Source: JAJZOM01 sp046703545 (GTDB taxonomy: Archaea; Thermoplasmatota; Thermoplasmata; Thermoplasmatales; Thermoplasmataceae). From it: a stretch of 34,521 bases of DNA. The notes beneath the pieces are model-generated. The model did no database searches. It saw nothing but the letters and a program-made list of their open reading frames with translations, and was not told the origin of the DNA. The translations under genes were made by a program, and so were the position numbers. Below, piece after piece: positions 15,315 through 22,281 of this stretch. The stretch spans positions 1 to 34,521 of the forward strand of contig JBJKSX010000014.1 in the NCBI GenBank assembly GCA_046703545.1, given 5' to 3'. Each line of letters opens with the position of its first letter. Positions within the stretch are counted from its first letter, which is position 1.

Positions 15315-15813
15315 AAAACCTCTCCAGGAGCAGTTCAACAACCTTGTCGAGAAGTTCGTTTATCCCGTCTCCGTTTTTGGCGGAAACAAGCTGGTACGGG
15401 ACATCCAGCTTCTTCGCAAGTTTTTCAAAGTCTTCACTCCAAATTTCTGCCTCGTATCTGAGATCCGTCTTGGTGCCAACAAGAACTATTGGAGGGTTCC
15501 TCTCGAAATTCTTTGCGTATCTTATCACTTCTGTAGCATAGCTCAGGCAGTCCCTTGAAAGGATGTCCGCAGTTACAAGGATAAGGTTGGAGCTGGGAAG
15601 AAGCTTCTCAGCATCGGTGTTGTCGTTTATTTCCTGAAGGAGAAGGTCTGCAACGACCTTGTTACTATTGCGCTCAAGGTTCAGGCGCTTTCTGAAAATA
15701 GCCTTGACTGGACCGCTGGATCCATCACTGCCATAGACTATTCTTGAGATCAGGGAAGTCTTTCCGGACTCTCGTATTCCGGCCACACTGATTTTCCAAA
15801 TGACGCGGTCCAT
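15292..15813 (-). CDS. divergent Ras-like small GTPase
   Basis: A 173-residue P-loop protein with Ras-like order. G1 is AGIRESGKTSL near residues 10-20, G4 is VLVGTKTDL (NKxD replaced by TKTD) and G5 is LVSAKNGDGI, followed by a C-terminal helix. The G3 position, where DTAGQE is expected, reads LLLQEINDNT. The switch II aspartate, glycine and catalytic glutamine are therefore absent, and hydrolysis may be slow or need a partner. There is no membrane anchor. The start at 15813 gives a normal MDRVIWKISVAG; the open frame runs 28 codons further but that part is basic, unlike the family, and overlaps the promoter. It overlaps endA by 23 nt. Confidence 0.78.
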   Translation of the reverse strand: MDRVIWKISVAGIRESGKTSLISRIVYGSDGSSGPVKAIFRKRLNLERNSNKVVADLLLQEINDNTDAEKLLPSSNLILVTADILSRDCLSYATEVIRYAKNFERNPPIVLVGTKTDLRYEAEIWSEDFEKLAKKLDVPYQLVSAKNGDGINELLDKVVELLLERFYAKKQSL

Positions 15814-15925
15814 GCTATCTGAGCATTTGATTAGGAGCTTTTTCTTATAGTTTTTGCTATAAATCTTAACTGCATACCTACGAAATTTCATTTTCAAGTG
15901 CAGAGGCTACTAAATTCGTATCTAG

Positions 15926-15973
15926 GAAAAAAATAGCGGCAAAATATTAGGTAAAAATAAAAAGAAAAAGTGG
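15926..15973 (-). terminator. T-rich terminator downstream of the membrane protein gene
   Basis: On the minus strand, several T-runs, including one of seven, follow the stop at 15988. This would end transcription of that gene before the GTPase promoter region. Confidence 0.5.
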
Positions 15974-15987
15974 GAAAATTATTGTTT

Positions 15988-16611
15988 TTATGGGGTGCTC
16001 TGTATGTGCTCAAGCACTGCTGGAACTCCAATTATTGCGGCAAATACTGCAGCGAATATGAAGAACAGCCAGAAGATGATCAGGGTAAGTCCATATATGT
16101 TGCCCGGCTTCTTGCCCTCACTCATTGAGTCATAGGCGTAGGTTGCTGGCCATGTGAATATACCTGCAATACCGAATGCTGCATACATTGCAAGTGAACC
16201 AAGTGGGCTCTTTGTAAGGTTCTCTGTATAAATGATCATACCGTAGTAGATGGCCATTATCCCTCCAAGAAGAGCGAAGAAACCGACTATCTGCAGTTTC
16301 TGCCTCAGTGCTATGGTAGTGGCAACGGCAAGCAGTATAACTCCGAAGATCAGGTAGGCATCACCGAAGGCGATGTTGTACAGTGCAGAGCCTCCAGGGA
16401 ATGGCCAGGTCATCTCCTGCCAGAGACCGAGCACAACAATAACAGCTCCAAGAAAACCTAATGGAAACATTCCGAGGCGCAATGTCTCCTCGACTTTCTC
16501 AGGGCCATTCTTCCTGTACTCAAGGAAAGTGATACCGGTCAAATAAACTACGATACCGCTAACCATAACAAGCGTTATCAATTCTAAGGCGAGATTATCT
16601 ATAAATGCCAA
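15988..16611 (-). CDS. multi-pass membrane protein, DUF981-like
   Basis: A 207-residue protein with about six or seven membrane helices (LELITLVMVSGIVVYLTGI, LGMFPLGFLGAVIVVLGLW, AYLIFGVILLAVATTIAL, IVGFFALLGGIMAIYYGMI and others). Conserved-looking features are a GLWQEMTWPFPGGSALYNIAFGD loop and a YDSMSEGKKPGN loop. It resembles the archaeal DUF981 family by overall pattern, recalled rather than searched. Function is unknown. The start is TTG at 16611, preceded by AGGTGA about 8 nt upstream. A TATA element in the shared divergent region (16665-16672) suggests a leader of about 30 nt. Confidence 0.75.
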   Translation of the reverse strand: MAFIDNLALELITLVMVSGIVVYLTGITFLEYRKNGPEKVEETLRLGMFPLGFLGAVIVVLGLWQEMTWPFPGGSALYNIAFGDAYLIFGVILLAVATTIALRQKLQIVGFFALLGGIMAIYYGMIIYTENLTKSPLGSLAMYAAFGIAGIFTWPATYAYDSMSEGKKPGNIYGLTLIIFWLFFIFAAVFAAIIGVPAVLEHIQSTP

Positions 16612-16664
16612 TCATTTCACCTGCATTTCAATAGTTTAGTCTGTAATAAATAGCAATTGTTACA

Positions 16665-16684
16665 TATAAAGCGAAAGCTTTATA
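16665..16684. promoter_or_regulatory. symmetrical divergent promoter core / perfect 8-bp inverted repeat
   Basis: TATAAAGC and GCTTTATA form a perfect inverted repeat around GAAA. Each arm is a TATA-like box pointing outward, one toward the membrane protein at 16611 and one toward the aminotransferase at 16774. As RNA, the element would be a stem with a GNRA-type GAAA loop. Confidence 0.5.
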
Positions 16685-16736
16685 GTGACACTGGACGCCT
16701 AATTTACGCACTCCGTGTTACAGAGTGGCTGATCAG

Positions 16737-16746
16737 GTTTATAAAC
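16737..16746 (+). promoter_or_regulatory. proximal TATA box of the aminotransferase gene
   Basis: GTTTATAAAC, a 10-bp palindrome, is centred about 32 nt before the ATG at 16774 and predicts a leader of only a few nucleotides. It supports 16774 over the in-frame open codons from 16657. Confidence 0.5.
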
Positions 16747-16773
16747 ATTTTACCAATATATAGATTGGTACAC

Positions 16774-17988
16774 ATGGAGCTGAGATTTTCTGATTCATTA
16801 AGCAATATTAGGCCTTCCGAGATTAGGGAGCTCTTGAAGTATGCATCATCCAAGGATTTTATCTCATTTGGCGGAGGCATGCCAAATCCAGTTACATTTC
16901 CCATGGATGACATCAGGGAAATTATGAACGATGTCCTGACAGAATACGGGAATCTTGCACTTCAGTATGGCAACACTGGCGGACTACCGTCCCTGAAGAC
17001 CGAAATTCTCAGAATGGTGAAGGAGACGGAAAACATAGACGCATCAGATGAGCAGATTATTGTGACATCCGGTTCCCAGCAGGGCCTTTATGAGCTTGCA
17101 AAGATTTTCCTTAATCCCGGTGACCCCATCATAACTGAGGAGCCAACATATGTAGGGGCCATATCAGCCTTTGACGCAAACAAAGCGGACATGCATTCCA
17201 TTCCACTGGACAACAACGGAATGAAGACCGAGATTGCCGAGGAAGAGATCAAGAAGCTCATCTCCAAGGGCAGGAAACCAAAATTCATCTACACAATTCC
17301 AACATTCCAGAACCCAACTGGAATTACAATGAGCCTGGAGCGCAGGAAACACCTCGTTGAAATATCAAACGAATATGATATTCCCCTGGTTGAAGACAAT
17401 CCCTATGGAGAACTGAGGTATTCTGGAAGCAAACTTCCAATGCTCAGCGCCATGAAGGACAGCAACAATGTCATTTATCTGGGCACTTTCTCAAAGGTGA
17501 TGTGCCCTGGTCTGAGAATGGGCTACACCATAGGCCCAAAAGAATTCATCAGCAGGGCAAACCTGTTGAAGCAGGCAGTGGACCTTTCGTCGAGCACATT
17601 TTCACAGTATGTCGCCTGGCAGTATCTTAAGAGAGGCATCATCAAGATCCAGATACCAAAGACAGTTCAACTCTACAGGAAGAAGAGGGACGTAATGCTC
17701 AGCGCCCTTGAGGAGCATTTCCCGGAAGGTTCAACATGGTCAAGGCCAGATGGTGGCATGTTTCTGTGGGCCACTCTTGACAGCAGGATAAACACCTCGG
17801 AAATGCTCATGGATTCCGTCAAGGAAGGTGTCGCATATGTAAGCGGCAATGCTTTCTCCCCTGCAAAGGCACAGGGAAACAGCATGAGGCTCAACTTCAC
17901 TTTCTCTGAGGAGGACCAGCTGAGGACAGGAATAAGGAAGCTAGGGCAGCTTGCTGCAAGCAAGACAGCGGTTCTCAAAACAAGCTAG
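16774..17988 (+). CDS. class I/II aminotransferase (2-aminoadipate/LysN-like)
   Basis: A 404-residue PLP-dependent enzyme of fold type I. It has ISFGGGMPNPVTFP near the N-terminus, YGNTGGLPSLK, VTSGSQQGL, FQNPTGITMS, VEDNPYGELRY and the PLP-lysine segment GTFSKVMCPGLRMGY (K241). This pattern is that of the 2-aminoadipate/aromatic aminotransferases related to LysN and MocR-type domains. The amino acid substrate is uncertain. The gene is followed by T-rich sequence at 18006-18019. Its own TATA box and the conserved N-terminus support the start at 16774. Confidence 0.88.
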   Translation: MELRFSDSLSNIRPSEIRELLKYASSKDFISFGGGMPNPVTFPMDDIREIMNDVLTEYGNLALQYGNTGGLPSLKTEILRMVKETENIDASDEQIIVTSGSQQGLYELAKIFLNPGDPIITEEPTYVGAISAFDANKADMHSIPLDNNGMKTEIAEEEIKKLISKGRKPKFIYTIPTFQNPTGITMSLERRKHLVEISNEYDIPLVEDNPYGELRYSGSKLPMLSAMKDSNNVIYLGTFSKVMCPGLRMGYTIGPKEFISRANLLKQAVDLSSSTFSQYVAWQYLKRGIIKIQIPKTVQLYRKKRDVMLSALEEHFPEGSTWSRPDGGMFLWATLDSRINTSEMLMDSVKEGVAYVSGNAFSPAKAQGNSMRLNFTFSEEDQLRTGIRKLGQLAASKTAVLKTS

Positions 17989-18005
17989 TCATTCTTCAAA
18001 CACAA

Positions 18006-18019
18006 ATTTTTTCATTTTT
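18006..18019 (+). terminator. T-rich transcription terminator
   Basis: TTTTTTCATTTTT follows the aminotransferase stop by about 17 nt. Confidence 0.45.
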
Positions 18020-18064
18020 GCCTTCAATACTTCTTTAAGGCTTCAGCCAATCCACTTTACAGAC

Positions 18065-19048
18065 ATGTTAACGGTTCTTGGAGGTTCTTTTTCAAGGCTC
18101 CATAAAGGGCATAAGATGATGTTTGAGGCCGCTTTCAAAACAGGCAACAAAGTCATTGTGGGGCTGTCAACAGACGATTACCTGAAGCACAACAAGGCTT
18201 ACAGGGGATACACATACAGCCGCAGGAAAAAGGCGCTTGATCGCTATCTTTCCAGTTTTGGGAGTGAGTACGAGATTCTCCCTCTTGGCACGTCCTCAGG
18301 GAATACCACGACAAATCCCCTGTACTCAACCATAGTTGTTTCAAGGGAAACACAGCAAGTGGCAGAGGGCATAAACAAGAAAAGGGTTGAAAATGGCCTG
18401 GAACCACTCGAGATCATCTCAGTTCCCATAGTGCTTGCCGAGGACCTATTTCCTCTGAGCTCGTCCAGGATAATGAACGGCGAAATCAGATCTTCCGGGG
18501 CAAGAGTCACGCCCATAAGGATAGGCATTGCCACCAGGAACAAACTGAAGTCTTCTTCTGTTGACAGCTATTTTGGTGGGATCATGAAGAATTATTCCGT
18601 GGAACAGGTCACAGAGTACGAACTTGAGTCTGACCAGCCATTTGGGGATGACACCACCGCATTTGCTACCAGAAGGGCCATGGAAGCTCTGAAAGACAGG
18701 GACTACGGTATCGGCATAGAGTCGGGCGTCAGAAGGGACCCTGTGAACGGCAAATACATAGAGCACCATGTATGCATCGTGATTGACCGATACTCAAGGG
18801 TGACCATGGGGACCAGCAGTGGGTTTGAACTTCCGGAGGACCTCATATCCCTGATGAAGGATGGCTTGGATGAATCAAGTGCTTTTGGGCTTCTGCATGG
18901 ACAGGATGACATAGGCAAAAAGGGGGGCGTTATAGGGGAATTCTCATCTGGGGGACTTTTGAGGTCTGAACTCATCAAAGAATCTCTCCGGAACGCATAT
19001 ATTCCAAGGCTCGCGGCCGAATATTTTGGTCTGGACAGGAAGAGGTAA
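18065..19048 (+). CDS. bifunctional phosphopantetheine adenylyltransferase / inosine-xanthosine triphosphatase
   Basis: A 327-residue fusion. Residues 1-150 are archaeal phosphopantetheine adenylyltransferase (CoA synthesis), with LGGSFSRLHKGH (nucleotidyl-transferase HxGH at 13-16) and SSSRI near 132-136. Residues 151-327 are a YjjX/DUF84 NTPase that removes non-canonical ITP and XTP, with RIGIATRNKLKSS, DQPFGDDTTAFATRRA, YGIGIESGV and GKKGGVIGEFSSG. Such fusions are recorded in Thermoplasma relatives. A TATA-like CTTTAAGG (18033-18040) lies 29 nt before the ATG at 18065, so earlier in-frame codons from 17951 are not used. The stop is 14 nt from the opposing gene. Confidence 0.9.
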   Translation: MLTVLGGSFSRLHKGHKMMFEAAFKTGNKVIVGLSTDDYLKHNKAYRGYTYSRRKKALDRYLSSFGSEYEILPLGTSSGNTTTNPLYSTIVVSRETQQVAEGINKKRVENGLEPLEIISVPIVLAEDLFPLSSSRIMNGEIRSSGARVTPIRIGIATRNKLKSSSVDSYFGGIMKNYSVEQVTEYELESDQPFGDDTTAFATRRAMEALKDRDYGIGIESGVRRDPVNGKYIEHHVCIVIDRYSRVTMGTSSGFELPEDLISLMKDGLDESSAFGLLHGQDDIGKKGGVIGEFSSGGLLRSELIKESLRNAYIPRLAAEYFGLDRKR

Positions 19049-19062
19049 TTTTCAGCAGGAAT

Positions 19063-20064
19063 TCAGTGTCTGGATCCTGCAGAGTCTATCTTGTTTAACC
19101 TGTAGAGGTCCTGTTTTCCCAGAACTTTTCTGACACGGTCAATGCGCCTGGCTGTCATCAGCGGAGATGGCTTGTAATTGGCAAGTGATTTCGTAATGTA
19201 TGACTTTAGGTATTCCGCGTTTCCCGACAACCTTACACATTCCAGATCGGACGAGGCTTCCTTCCTTCTCACCAAGATTCTGATCAAGTATGGCATTGTG
19301 ATAATCAGGGCGACTAAGACAAGCATTGCGGCAAGTAGAATATAGGAGAGGTATGTCTGGCTGTTCATAATGGTACTCAGAATTGCCAGGATGATAAGCC
19401 CATCAACAAAAGCCACGACAGCCAGGTTTGAAGCGTATATGAATTTCAATGCGTCTTTCTTTCTTATCTCGAAGTACTTTTTCAGAACGGCTGCGTTCAG
19501 TTCTTTCTCGTCAAAAAGCTCAAGAGCCTCTGAATGAATAAGAATTTTCTTGTTTACGCCGTCAGTGTAGGTGACATAGCTCCGTCCATTTCTCATTGGC
19601 GTATCAGCTATGGCGACTTCGGGAGGGTCATCATCGATCCCCTTCACCGCGTTTCTGAGACTTTCCGTATATCTGCTGTCTGCAGTGATTTGCTGCTTTG
19701 GTTTTGCATAGTAGAACCTGTGGCGCACCCACAGGGAAGGAAGAAGCAGCAGGAACGATATCAAGAGTGGGATAATAAATGCAAAGTAGCCCAAGTCATA
19801 TCCGGCCATTACTGGTTCCAGAGCTGAATAAACAGAAGAAGCCAATACGTAAATGGCAAGGGTTACCTTTAATTGGCCTTTGCCTTCGCTGGCTCTCTTT
19901 ATGCTTGTGTGGAGAAAGAATGCAGGAATTAGAAACAGCAGCCAGATAAAGGCTATGGCCTCATATACGGTTATCACGCCCCCCCGGTTCATGAGAGGAA
20001 TAATAAGGGCAAAGCCAAAAATGAACGCAGATATAAGCCTGGCTGAACTGCTGGAGATCCTCAC
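19063..20064 (-). CDS. M48-like membrane protein with degenerate active site
   Basis: A 333-residue membrane protein built like an HtpX/M48 metalloprotease: N-terminal membrane helices (about 10-110), a soluble segment, then two helices (about 210-262) and a tail. In the other M48 gene of this window the zinc helix reads AHEFAHASRRHVLKM. The aligned segment here is LKKYFEIRKKDALKF, so HExxH is KKYFE (195-199). The third-ligand region EASSD (269-273) keeps the ExxxD spacing. The protein is therefore probably not a protease by itself, perhaps a regulatory or scaffold paralogue. The GTG start at 20064 has a TATA-like region near 20083-20096. Confidence 0.72.
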   Translation of the reverse strand: MRISSSSARLISAFIFGFALIIPLMNRGGVITVYEAIAFIWLLFLIPAFFLHTSIKRASEGKGQLKVTLAIYVLASSVYSALEPVMAGYDLGYFAFIIPLLISFLLLLPSLWVRHRFYYAKPKQQITADSRYTESLRNAVKGIDDDPPEVAIADTPMRNGRSYVTYTDGVNKKILIHSEALELFDEKELNAAVLKKYFEIRKKDALKFIYASNLAVVAFVDGLIILAILSTIMNSQTYLSYILLAAMLVLVALIITMPYLIRILVRRKEASSDLECVRLSGNAEYLKSYITKSLANYKPSPLMTARRIDRVRKVLGKQDLYRLNKIDSAGSRH

Positions 20065-20176
20065 AATGGAATTAATTTTATAATAATATTAAATTTTTTC
20101 TTTCGGCAACCTTAGCACTTGTGATTCCGACCACAAAATGGTTAAGTACATGACCTTGATAGATGAGCAGGTACTA

Positions 20177-20476
20177 ATGGTAACAAAGGAAGAAATACTG
20201 GAACAGATGAAGGAGGTTTCAGATCCGGAAATAGGCATGGATGTAGTGAATCTGGGCCTAGTTTACGATGTAGAGATTAATGGTGACAGGGTTTACATCA
20301 AGATGACAATGACCGCTCCAACATGTCCAGTGACCCCTTGGATTCTTTCAGAGGCACAAAGGGTTGTTGAAAACCTTGAAGGGGTTGAAGCAGCCGATGT
20401 GGAGCTTGTCTGGGAGCCACCATGGAACCCGGAAATGATGACAGACGAGGCCAAGGAAGCCCTGAACATGGGTTAA
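20177..20476 (+). CDS. MIP18/PaaD-like (DUF59) Fe-S assembly factor
   Basis: A 99-residue protein of the family that helps deliver iron-sulfur clusters (SufT/CIA2-like) or serves in oxygenase assembly. It shows the signature VSDPEIGMDVVNLGLVYDVEI, then MTMTAPTCPVTPWI with the conserved cysteine (C50), and a C-terminal VELVWEPPWNPEMM. The frame is open from an ATG at 20138, but family members usually begin just before the EEI/EEVLE helix, so I prefer the ATG at 20177. No clear TATA box decides this. The neighbouring ABCE1, UDG and radical SAM enzymes in the window would all need Fe-S clusters. Confidence 0.85.
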   Translation: MVTKEEILEQMKEVSDPEIGMDVVNLGLVYDVEINGDRVYIKMTMTAPTCPVTPWILSEAQRVVENLEGVEAADVELVWEPPWNPEMMTDEAKEALNMG

Positions 20477-20565
20477 GCCTGCCGTGAAACGCTGTTCCTC
20501 AAATGCCTTTCAGGCTGTTTTCAGGAATACTATTCGACAGCACAAAATAAATAATTGACCCACCC

Positions 20566-20598
20566 TATTTAAAAGCATCTTTAAATACCCTTTATATA
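20566..20598 (+). promoter_or_regulatory. three tandem TATA-like boxes upstream of tbp
   Basis: TATTTAAAA (20566-20574), TTTAAATA (20580-20587) and TTTATATA (20591-20598) occur 11-14 nt apart. Only the last has the spacing (about 24 nt) for the ATG at 20619. The two extra sites could bind TBP and allow autoregulation. Confidence 0.5.
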
Positions 20599-20618
20599 TA
20601 GAGTAGAAAGGGTTATTT

Positions 20619-21173
20619 ATGAGTGAAAGAGAAAAAATCGCTATAGAAAATATTGTTGCATCAACTTCACTTGCCGAACATCTTGATTTGAGCAGAATAG
20701 CACTTGCACTGGACGGGTCCGAATATGAGCCCGAACAGTTTCCCGGACTGATTTACAGGCTCCATGACCCAAAAACTGCAGTTCTTATTTTTAGAAGCGG
20801 GAAGGTCAACTGCACAGGCGCAAAGAACCTTGCCAATGTCAGACTCACAATTGAGACAATAATTCAGAAACTCAAGAAAGCTGGCATTGAGGTTTATGAC
20901 AACCCAGATATCGTTGTCCAGAACATTGTCGCGGTGTATGACCTTGAGGCAGACCTGAATCTCACAGACATAGCAATGTCACTTGGCCTTGAAAACGTTG
21001 AATATGAGCCAGAACAATTCCCTGGCCTTGTTTACAGGGTTGAAGAGCCAAAAGTGGTCCTGCTTCTCTTTGGGTCCGGCAAAGTCGTTTGCACAGGCGC
21101 CAAGGAAGAGAGTGAAATAGAGCAGGCCGTCATTAAGGTCAAGAAAGAACTCCAGAAAGTCGGGCTTATCTGA
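20619..21173 (+). CDS. tbp: TATA-box-binding protein (TBP)
   Basis: A 184-residue general transcription factor that binds TATA boxes and recruits TFB and RNA polymerase. The two direct repeats of the saddle are visible: IENIVASTSLAEHLDL...EYEPEQFPGLIYRL...SGKVNCTGAK and VQNIVAVYDLEADLNL...EYEPEQFPGLVYRV...SGKVVCTGAK. There is almost no N-terminal extension or acidic tail, and the length is normal for archaea. The gene stands alone between its own promoter and a 122-nt gap before the next gene. Confidence 0.98.
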   Translation: MSEREKIAIENIVASTSLAEHLDLSRIALALDGSEYEPEQFPGLIYRLHDPKTAVLIFRSGKVNCTGAKNLANVRLTIETIIQKLKKAGIEVYDNPDIVVQNIVAVYDLEADLNLTDIAMSLGLENVEYEPEQFPGLVYRVEEPKVVLLLFGSGKVVCTGAKEESEIEQAVIKVKKELQKVGLI

Positions 21174-21295
21174 GCCTTCACTTTATTTTTCACCATTAGA
21201 CCTGCAGATCAGATTTGCGTTGCCTCTGCGCTGATGCATAAGGGGCTATATTAATCAAAGCCCCCCACATCTCTTACTTGGCCTGGTGCGGAATA

Positions 21296-22198
21296 ATGTC
21301 TCCACAAAAGCCCATATCCACACTGCTGTTTTTGTTTGCCAGCACTGCTCTGTATGCAGTAAGTGGCGTCATAGAGTACATTTTCATAAGGCGGGTCGAC
21401 ATATTTTTGTTCTATTTCATGTGGTCACTCGGCGGAATCTGTCTCATACCGCTGTTTTCATGGAACCGAAAGCCCGGCCGGATAACGAAAAAGGCATTGT
21501 TAGAAATGCTGCCAGTGCTTTTTGGAAGCGCACTCCTGGTCGGGTTCAACATTTCACTTTTCCTGGCTTACCGCTCATTCAGGCTAGCTGCAGTCTACCC
21601 ACTCATAGCCATGAGCTCCATTGTGTTCTTCTTCCTTGATATAGTCCTCTTTTCAAGATACATAAGGAAAGCTACGTTGGCAACCGTACTGGCAGGGATA
21701 ATAATCGTTGTTGCTGGCGTCTACCTGGTTGGCGGAGGAGGGGGCATTGCCTTCAATATTGGCTTGCTTCCGTATGTTGTGGCAATCCCAATTCTTACTG
21801 GGGTGGGATATTATATTCTGTCTTATGACGTCCGCAGGTTCGGCCCGGGCATGAAAGCAACTTCAATGGCCTCCATATCCATAGCCACTTCCCTTCCACT
21901 CTTTATTTTCTTCTCCAGTCACCATTTCAACGTATTCTCAGATCTCATGATAGCGGCCAGCGGAGCTCTGTATGTCCTGGCACTGTTCCTTGAACTGAAA
22001 GCAATAGGGGTGAATGAACAGAAGGTGAAGTCAAAGAATGTCCTGATGAAGAACTACATCAATAACTTCACCTACCTGGACACAGTGTTTGTGCTTCTGG
22101 GAAGTGTTGCCATTGGAAGCTACACTTTCATCGAGATTGCAGGAGGAGGGCTCATAGTATGCGGAGTCCTGATCGTTTCTCTTGCCAAAATGAAGTGA
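21296..22198 (+). CDS. DMT-like multi-pass membrane transporter
   Basis: A 300-residue membrane protein with about ten hydrophobic segments in two halves (for example LLFLFASTALYAVSGVIEYI, LLVGFNISLFLAYRSFRLAA and LATVLAGIIIVVAGVYLVG). The motif SFRLAAVYPLIAMSSIVFFF and a following G-rich loop are like EamA/DMT transporters, though more divergent than the other two in this window. The substrate is unknown. The ATG at 21296 is preceded by a possible site (GGTGCGG). A TATA element at 21246-21252 would also fit a leaderless TTG at 21278, which adds six residues. Confidence 0.75.
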   Translation: MSPQKPISTLLFLFASTALYAVSGVIEYIFIRRVDIFLFYFMWSLGGICLIPLFSWNRKPGRITKKALLEMLPVLFGSALLVGFNISLFLAYRSFRLAAVYPLIAMSSIVFFFLDIVLFSRYIRKATLATVLAGIIIVVAGVYLVGGGGGIAFNIGLLPYVVAIPILTGVGYYILSYDVRRFGPGMKATSMASISIATSLPLFIFFSSHHFNVFSDLMIAASGALYVLALFLELKAIGVNEQKVKSKNVLMKNYINNFTYLDTVFVLLGSVAIGSYTFIEIAGGGLIVCGVLIVSLAKMK

Positions 22199-22200
22199 TG

Positions 22201-22281
22201 CTATCTCAGCAAAAGTTCTGTGTCTTCAAAGCGCATGAAGACTTTTCCGCAGTTCAGACTGATGCCATCAACTGGAAACAT
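22201..22281 (-). CDS. possible 26-residue small protein after truD
   Basis: An ATG at 22281 lies inside the last codons of truD, in another frame, and opens 26 codons: MFPVDGISLNCGKVF, then MRFEDTELLLR before the stop. The stop is 2 nt from the stop of the opposing transporter. Composition is protein-like and an AAGGA precedes the ATG, but only 2 nt away. The main reason to list it is that it exactly fills the only otherwise wide convergent gap in the window. I do not recognise a family. It may be a chance frame. Confidence 0.25.
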   Translation of the reverse strand: MFPVDGISLNCGKVFMRFEDTELLLR

